A stretch of DNA of 64,000 nucleotides, from NCBI GenBank assembly GCA_946811695.1, contig OX328124.1:63129706-63193705 (forward strand). Reading direction: 5' to 3'. This stretch comes from Gonocerus acuteangulatus. Taxonomy: Eukaryota > Arthropoda > Insecta > Hemiptera > Coreidae. Numbering within the stretch: position 1 is the first letter of the stretch; each line of letters begins with the position of its first letter. The position numbers and the translations under genes were made by a program. The notes under the pieces were generated by a model. It was not told where the DNA came from and did no database searches. It worked only from the letters and a program-made list of their open reading frames with translations. Shown here piece by piece: positions 53,301-62,300 of this stretch.

Positions 53301-56300
53301 TAAATAAGAAAAAAGGGGGGGAGTATAGAAGGAAAAGAATAAAAAAATAATTGCACAGACAATAGAGAGAAAAAGAAAAGAAAAAGTAAATAGAATAAAA
53401 TGTAAAATCATACAACAAAAGAAATGTCTACTTAATCAAACGGCAGAAAAAAACAAAACATACTGAGAAAAAAAAAATCAGAAGTATTAATAATAATTGT
53501 AGCAATCATATTATGAGATCAATATAACTTTCCAGCAAAAATAGCATGTAGTTCTATACTCCAAAAAGCAAAATAGTAGGAGTTTCTATTCTAAGCTTTT
53601 CAAATGGCATTGGAATAAAATGTTGAGGAAAGATTCCAGGGATGTGATGTTCCCACAAATTTTATGTTTATTTATTTGGAAGTAAAAAATTAAAAGCCTC
53701 ACTTGATTAAATCAATAGTGCCTTGAAATAAAAAGAAATTTTAGTTTTTACAAATACTATTAGAAAGAAACTATAATTAATATTTTATTTATAATTTAAT
53801 TGAATAATTGTTGCATGTGAATACCTTTGTATATTTTAGTTAATCTACAATTACCTCCTATTATTCTGTTTGAATTGAAAATTGTAATTTCAGGTGAAAT
53901 CTATTGCTAATGGGCAGCAATTGGTTGAACAGAATCAAGTTGCCACTCCGAATGCTAAACCTGGTGGAAAATTTGTTCTTACTCCAGACTATATACAGCA
54001 GAGTAAGTATACTATAAGAGGTATTTTATTACCTTCAACTAGTTGGACCCATTAGACAACAGTGAATCCTCATCTACTTTTGCATTTTCTGAATTATGGA
54101 TGGTGGTTCATACTTGTCATAACTAGTGATGTAAAATACCCCGGTATTTATTCTTCAGGGTAAATACCCAATTTCATAAATACCCGGGTATATATGGTAT
54201 CTAACTAAACCACGACTCGAAGTAATCGAATATTATAAAATGTGATGGATCTCGCCAGTTTGGAGGTGTTGCAACACTGAAAAACTATTAAAGAAATAAT
54301 AAATTATAAAATAAGACCACTGAGAGGTTAATAAATAATAAATTATTTGCCAGGGACCTTCCGACTACCAATAAAACCACTTGTTTGCCTAATTTTGATA
54401 CTACTGTACTGCAGACGCAAAAATATAGCCTCAGCTAAAACTTTCAACCAGGATTATCTCAATTTATCAAAACAAAAATTAAGTTACCTATGCTTCACAT
54501 GCTTTTCTATATACCTATCTCACACACAAAACCAATGGCATCAAGTATTTCACCAGGCTGCAAATTGCAACCTTGAGATGAAGGGCTCAACAAGTCTGCA
54601 GCAAGATGTGCGGTTCCAACACCAAACTGAATGCGTTTCTCCAATTTAGTTAGTACAAGTTTTCCCTCGGTTTTTTGGAGAGAAGATTCTGGGATTTCTT
54701 ATTGAAGGGTTTTCTATAGATTCTGAAATTTGTTATGAACTGTGTTCATCAAAGGGGCATTTAACTGAATGGCAGTGATTAGTTCAACAATTGGATCAAG
54801 GATGTTAACTAGTTTCCTGACTCGGACCCAAAACACTCTGTTATAAAGAAGCCGCTTTTTCATTTCTGGCGAGATTTCCGCTTACTGTATTGTTGTTATT
54901 ACTGTATGAGCATAATTTCAAATAATATTAACAAGGGTCAAAAACCACTTGGTTTTGAACTATTATAATAAACATTAAATGTCTGTTGTTGTCACCTGAT
55001 AAGTGTTTCTTTTTTTTTAATTTATTAAATCCTTAATATTTGAATAGGCTTCATTAAATTTTTTTTTTAAATTAATTAACCTTCTCCAATGTAAAATTAA
55101 TCATGAAAATTCATAGATATACATACTTTCAACTTTCTTTTAAATATTACTGGGTAAGTATTAATGTTTATTAAGTTTTTATGATCAAATGGGTGGGTTT
55201 CAGTCCTTGTTTGTACCAGAAACTTGTAAAACACTCAAAGAAGTTCTATCAAGCTCAAAAACTGAAAATACCCACTTTTTTGGGCATTTACCTTCCCTGT
55301 GGGTAAATACCCCCAGTAAAGCAAAAACTGGACATGAAAAGTCCCAACCATCATCCATAGCTCAGTTATGATCGGTGATGTGGGCCGGGTAAATACCCAG
55401 TGGGTAGGTAAATATAAATTGGGTATTTACCTGGGCATTTAACCACAGGGAAGATAAATACCCAGGTAAATACCCAATTTATATTTAGCTACCCACTGGG
55501 TATTTACCCGGCCCACATAACTGAGCTATGGATGATGGTTGGGACTTTTCATGTCCAGTTTTTGCTTTACTTATGGAAGACGAGTCTTAACAAATGGTTG
55601 AAAGTCCCAATAATGCTTTTTGAGGGGCATAGTGCGTGCACGCAAGAAGGTTAAGCTCTCCCTCTCCTAATCTCAACTACTCTACCAGGTTCAATCTCTT
55701 ACTGGAACAAGGATTATTTTCATTTTTATTTTATTTATATTTTTTTACGGCGCTTTGACACCTAGGCCATTAGCACCGACTTCCAGGGTGCAGCGAGGAA
55801 TCTTCCCAACGAGCCATGGGATGAGAAAATTCCTGCCGCCGGTGGGGATCGAACCCACCATCTCCCACTTATGAATCTAAGGTGCTAGCCACTAGACCAT
55901 GGGGGACCCCCTTTTTTTCATTTATTGTTACCATTTTTCCTAATACTTTCTGAGGTTTTTGAATATATTTTTATTTTGTTTTTGATGAACACCCTGTTCA
56001 ACTGACAAGTAAAAACAGAGGAGTGAGAGTAGAGTCGTGGGAGAATGTTGTTTTTTTTTGTCAATCCACTTGCCTTATAGGTATCATGCTCAATATAAAT
56101 GGCACAGTTTTTTTTTTTTTTTTTTTTTTTTTTTTCCATTGTGTTGCATTCTCTGCCAAGGTCAATTTGCATCAGTGCATCATATTCAGGCCTAACCTAT
56201 GGGGCTCAAGGATATTGGAATAGATTACTTATGCTAAAGCCTGTTCAGATAAGCCCAGGAGATCAATTGCGCATGCTTGAACGTCAGCGGGAATTTCTCC

Positions 56301-59300
56301 CTGTACTCTCCCTTCTGTTCCACCATTTGCAAAGTCTTTTAATGATCAAACACTTAACGTGAATCACTATAAAAACTGATTATGTCTCGTTTAAGACCAA
56401 GGAATGCTTTGAGAGGTTAGATAAGGGAGATAGTGTTAATATTTATCAATACTTAGCCAATGGTAAGGCTGAAAACGTTTTAAATTGCATAGTGATAAGA
56501 TTATGACTGAGAGAATTTTGACTGTCAATTTTCTACCGGGAATATAGGCCACGCCCTTTTCCCTCCATCTAACCATCTATTTGAACAGGCACCATAATAG
56601 TCTAAATTGTTTTTAGCCTTAGCTTTGGCAAGGTATTGATAAACATTAAACACTGTCTCACTTGCCTGACCTCTCAAAGCCTTCCCTAGTCCTAAATGAG
56701 ACATAATCAGTTTTTATTGAGTTTCTTGTAGCGTGTTGTTCATTGAAACAGTAATACAAATGGTGGAACCGTTGGGAATAATTCCTCCAGAATTTTGCTC
56801 ATGCAGGATTTGAACTATTCCATCAAACTAAATGGGCTATAAAAGCTTGTCTCTTCTGCACACATGGGCAAATATGTTCCAGTAAAACAGATTCATTCCG
56901 AGGGCTTTTGATTCCCTTTCACATTGAAAGTTATTGAATTAGAAAAACAAAATTTTCCACATTTGATGTTCAACCTAGTTGCAAAAAATTAAAACATTCC
57001 TCATTTGCATTTACTTATTTTATCACTTTCTTCTTTGCAGCTATTAAAAATGCTTTGAAACAAGAAAATTTGAACCCTGAAGTTGAGGAGAAACTTATAA
57101 AACTTCAGAGGTATCAAGAAAAACAGATGAAAGAAGATTCGACAGTCAATAATAGCTCTCCTGTATCTGCAATAACTGCTTCTGTCAACAGCTTACCGAA
57201 TGCTACTAGCCTGAATTCCCTGGCTGGAACAAGAAAAAGGCCTGTTTCTCATATGCAAGCTGATTCTGTCCCAGAACCAACCTTGGAACCTCCTTCAGTC
57301 AAAAAGAAAATAACAAAAATTGATCATAAGGATTTTAAGTAAGTGGCATTGTGATACATATTTGTGTTAACATTTTTATTCCATAGCTTTCCTCTCCTCC
57401 TAATATTTAAAAAAATATACTTTTTTAGAACAGCCCCGCCAGATTTTATCAAGTTACTTTTACTAGGTGACAAAGATCTTTGATTAGAAACATATGTTAT
57501 TAAATGTATTAATAGGTTCATTGGGAGACCCGATGGCCGTGAGGGTTAAGGCGTGAGCACTTAACACTCCGTGCCAAAGGTCGTGGGTTCGATTCCCACT
57601 AGGGGTGGTGGCTTTTCTTTAGAAAAAAGAAAAGGCATTACCTCTATCCTGGGTAGAAAAGGGTGGTAACCTACAGATAACCCGTTCTAAAATTCGTCGT
57701 TAATAATAAATGGACGTTAAAATTAAATTAAATTAAATAGGTTCATTGTTATGAACATTTACAACAAATAAATTCCTAAGATAGATTAACTTTCTGAGAC
57801 TATTATTCCTTGATGTCTGAAACTATTTTTTGTAAGAGATCTTCCTCTTAGGGTAAAGTCAAAAATATTTTTCGTATTTCTAAACTTGTTTATAGCGTCA
57901 CTGGAATGACAAATATATATTATTATAATAACATATCTTTATCGTTTGGAAGGGTGTATTCAACCGCGGGAGGTCATGGGCATAACGTATCTTTGATTAG
58001 ATTGTGTAGGTGCCTTGCAACAGTAACAGTTACTAGAAAATCACTGGCAGGGCTGTTCTAAAAAAACGACCCCCTATATATTTTCTATAGTAGTGACTAA
58101 TTATGTTTTGGCTGCCATGTTGATGGATTTGCACAGAATAGTGCAAGTTATTACAACAAATGAGAGAATAATAAGCTTATTTCATTATTGAATTACTCAA
58201 ATTAATACAATTATCATTTCACAAAAAATTTCCAATATAAAAAATCATTTTTACATTGATCATTCAAAATTACTATTCATTTCTAATAGTAACCAAGTTC
58301 GCTCATCTATGGCGGCCTTAAGTCCCCTCCTGCCTTGAAAACCCAAAAACAAAGTGGCTCATAATCATAGATGATATGTACATTGCAGTTGAAAAAATAA
58401 AAATAAAAGAAATGGTTTTATTTACAAGCGGTGTTTTTCATCATTCTAAAAGATATCCAGACTGCCAAAATTCATTTTTAAATATTTTTTTGTATGTTTT
58501 CCACTTTTTTTCTTTGATATATATAAACATTTTAAAAATATTTACCATTCATAACATGACTTTAAAGTATCATAAAAGTTTGTAGTTTTAGAAAGTATAA
58601 GAAGCTCTTAAACAGCGCTAATGGCCTAGATGCAGATGCGCCATTATATAAAAAATAAATAAAATAAGCTCTTAAAGAAAGCTCTTCTGAATGAAGCCTT
58701 TGAGAAATGCTTTCGTATGTGCATTACTAGCTGACACTACTATGACGGAGATTATCTCTTTAATCTCCAAACGAGTTAACTTGTTCTCGGATACGCATAC
58801 TCTACCAACTCCAAGCGAGTTAACTCACTCCCGGGGACCGATTCTCCTCAGCCTCCTGATGAATTACCTTGAAATTTACTTTGCCTTTTCTATTCCTTCC
58901 ATACTAAATGACTCCAGACTGAATGACCTTGCTTCACTTCAATCTACAGATTTAAATGTATAAACTTCTTTTAGGTATTGATTTTATATCTTAGTGTATA
59001 GGTCTTATCAATTGAAATCAGATGATTAGTTTGTGTCTTTGTCCTGAGCCTGTCTTGACTTTGCCCTGAATGTTAACTTTTCTATTTAAGCTGTACTTTG
59101 TGCTAAGGAATGCCCCTGAATAGGCACTAAGTGCGAGAAATCATTAGAACTGGATTGAACAAATCAAAATTAGTAATTCTCAATCTTATTATTTTACATT
59201 CTGGCCACTTAATATAATAATTAATCATTATAATAAACATAAAATTTAGAAAGAACACCACAGCTGAATCAACATGAAGCAGTCAGATAATTTTTTATTC

Positions 59301-62300
59301 ATTTGAATTTACTTTTACTTCAATAATCTCTTTTCATTACATTTATTTGAACTCACGTCTTATAAACATTTATTGGAAAAAGTAAAATTTGAATTTATTT
59401 TAGAAATGCAACAAATAATAAAAACAGAAACAAAGTGCAAGAAGATAAAAAGAAATCCCAGTTACAGTGCAGACTACTAGTACTACTTTTCAGGCATAAG
59501 GAAGCATTGAAAAAAGAAATTCTTAAAAAGAGAGCATTATTAGAAAAGGAATTACAAGTTGCTATTCAGGTCAGTCCATCAACTGCTGTTTGTTTATATT
59601 ATTAACATTTATTATATTCTCAGAAATATTTCCAGTTTTTTTATATATTTCCTCCTTTTTCATGAGAGAAATAACCACATGTCAGCAAAACATACCAAAA
59701 TGTTTTACATAATTTGGTATGAAGAGTCCTGACTAAAAATTAGAGGAGTCCGTTCTAAGTGGATTTTGCTGTTTAAAATTGGGTGCTTGTTAAAAAAGAA
59801 TGTAGGAAATACGAGGAGTCATTGAGTCGAATTATTTTACTTTTTCTAATATTTCTTAATATGTTTGGAGATTTTCTTTTCATCAATGTCATCTTGTTGA
59901 AAAATAATTTTTCACAACACAAAGAATTTGTTCCTTCATTTTCTTTTTACTTACTCTCTAAAACAAATGAAATTTGATGTTTTAATCGAAATGATTAACC
60001 ATTTCAATTTTAGAAGAAATCTGAACTTCTCATTCTGTTAAATTTACCTTGCAAAAAGTGGCTTCTTATTGTCCTCACTAGTATTGTTAAGACTAGAGTA
60101 TGTTATACGAGAATTTTGTAAATATTTCAGAGTGAAGTTGCTCAAGAAATTTCTTCTCGAACAAAAGCCGAAAGGACAAAGCAAGATGAAGTCCGAGTAA
60201 CAGGCAGCTCGAAACGAAAGTCAGTTGCCTTGCCAACCGCTGTTATCCCTGGAAGAGGAAATAAAACAGCCAATATTCGAAGACAAGCCTCTCCCCAACC
60301 TCAACAGCCTCCACCCTCTACTACTCCTCCTCCTCCTCCTTCTCTTCCTCCACCCCCTCCTCATCCTCAACAACCTTCCATTCCAAATCATCGAAGTAAT
60401 AAGAAGGAGAAACTCTTGTGTATATGTAGGACACCTTATGATGAAACTAAGTGAGTACTATGTTTGTATTAATTATAAAGTTTGTGCCATTATGAGAATT
60501 TTTATTGATCGATAATGGTGACGGACATTTTTTATTCATTACATAAAAAAATTTAAATACAATCTCAGTGACTTTATTTTAAAGAAAGTGTTCTCTGTTA
60601 TTCACAGGTATAAAATCTTATTTATTCCTTGGTTGGAACAAAAATATATGAATCTCTATTTATTTATTTTTAATTATTTCAACATTTTCGTTGCCTGAAC
60701 ATACAATTTTGAGTGTGGAAAGTCCCCCTCGTCTTCAGGAAAAACTTTTTCCTGTTTAAGGAAATAAATTGTTTATCATCAGCTGAGTTACCAGATGCCT
60801 CTGTCATAGTCTTTGTAAAACTGTTTTGTTAGTTTTTTACAATTTTCTGAAACTCCTCACATCGCTCAAGACTAGTGTTTTAAGCCTAGTACACACTGGG
60901 ATACAATGTTGCGCAGCATTGTTGCAGAGCTGAATCTAGTCTGAATCTGGATTGTTGCGATTCTGCCGTGCAACATGTCCCTGTGTATCAGGCTTGTATT
61001 GCGGGTCTAGGTGATACAAGAATCTGAGTCCCACTGGGTCGGGACTCTGAGATACATTGTCACGCAACAATGGGAGTGTGGATGTGTTCCGGAACATTCT
61101 CCAATCCACAGTCAGCCCCCGACAGTTCCCCCGTTAAATTTAATTATTTCGAAATGTGGATGTCAGAATTAACCATAAAGTTAACATTACGAGTGTGGAC
61201 GTGTTCTGGAGCAGCCCCAAGTCTAGAATCAGACCCCGGCAGCTCCCAGCACGGACTTGTAGTTCAATTTCACTCAATATGTAGACGACTGAATTGACAA
61301 TAAAGTTAATAGAGTACTTACAAATGCACATGTTGCTCTGATTATAATTTAATACCATATGTATCCAACTTTAAATCAAAATAGTATGTATTTTAGTTAT
61401 TATTAAAAAATAAAAGAGAGACAACGCTAAAAATATATTTTTATTTCTATTATTATTTTATTGTTATATATTATATTATTATTATATTATGGGTGTACAT
61501 AAGGGGGGCTGAGGGGGCTGTCCTAAAAACCTTAAAAATAAATTAAATAAGATCACTTAGTTTAGAAAAAATAACGTTTATTGGGCGTTTTAGCGTTTTA
61601 GTTGGTTAACTATTTCAAGTTCTAAATTGTTGGTGTTCCATACCTCCTAAATGCTCCCAGCCGCCCCGAAATTATTTATTATATACGCCCGTGCTTTTAT
61701 GTTAATAAACAATAAGTTTTCGTTACTTTAATTGCCTCACACACTTCTAGAACAAATACAGATAAACTTTGCTTGGAAAATCTAAAACTATACATAAGAC
61801 TTTTAAACAATTCTTCACTTGCAAGGAACCCTAAAGTAGTAGCACGTTTTACGGTAGGAGAAATTGAATTTCTAAAGTTTGTATGTTTTTTTAAACACTC
61901 TTGGTCCAACCATTTGCAAAAGATTCTCAAAATCTTGAGGCCTAATTCTTATAAAGTTGACAAATCCCTTTCTATCTTCAAGTCTCAATGTGTTTGCACG
62001 CTTTATTGTTGGTTCTGAACAATTTTCAAGCACCTTCTTGGTTTTTTTTTCATATTTTGATTTTTAATTAACAGTAATAAAGATAGAGAAACACCTGAAA
62101 GGCCAGCTCCTGAGAAATGTTCGAGGGAACTGGCTCTCTAGTGTGGACGCGATACATTGTTGCGGGAAAGCCCCGAAACTGATGCGCAACAATGTTGCGC
62201 AACTTTGAGTCTCAGTGTGTACTAGGCTTTAGTCCGACTGACTTCAGGCCTTTTTCTCTAGAGGCTGGAACTAGACTTGGCAAGTTTTCAATCCATGCTT

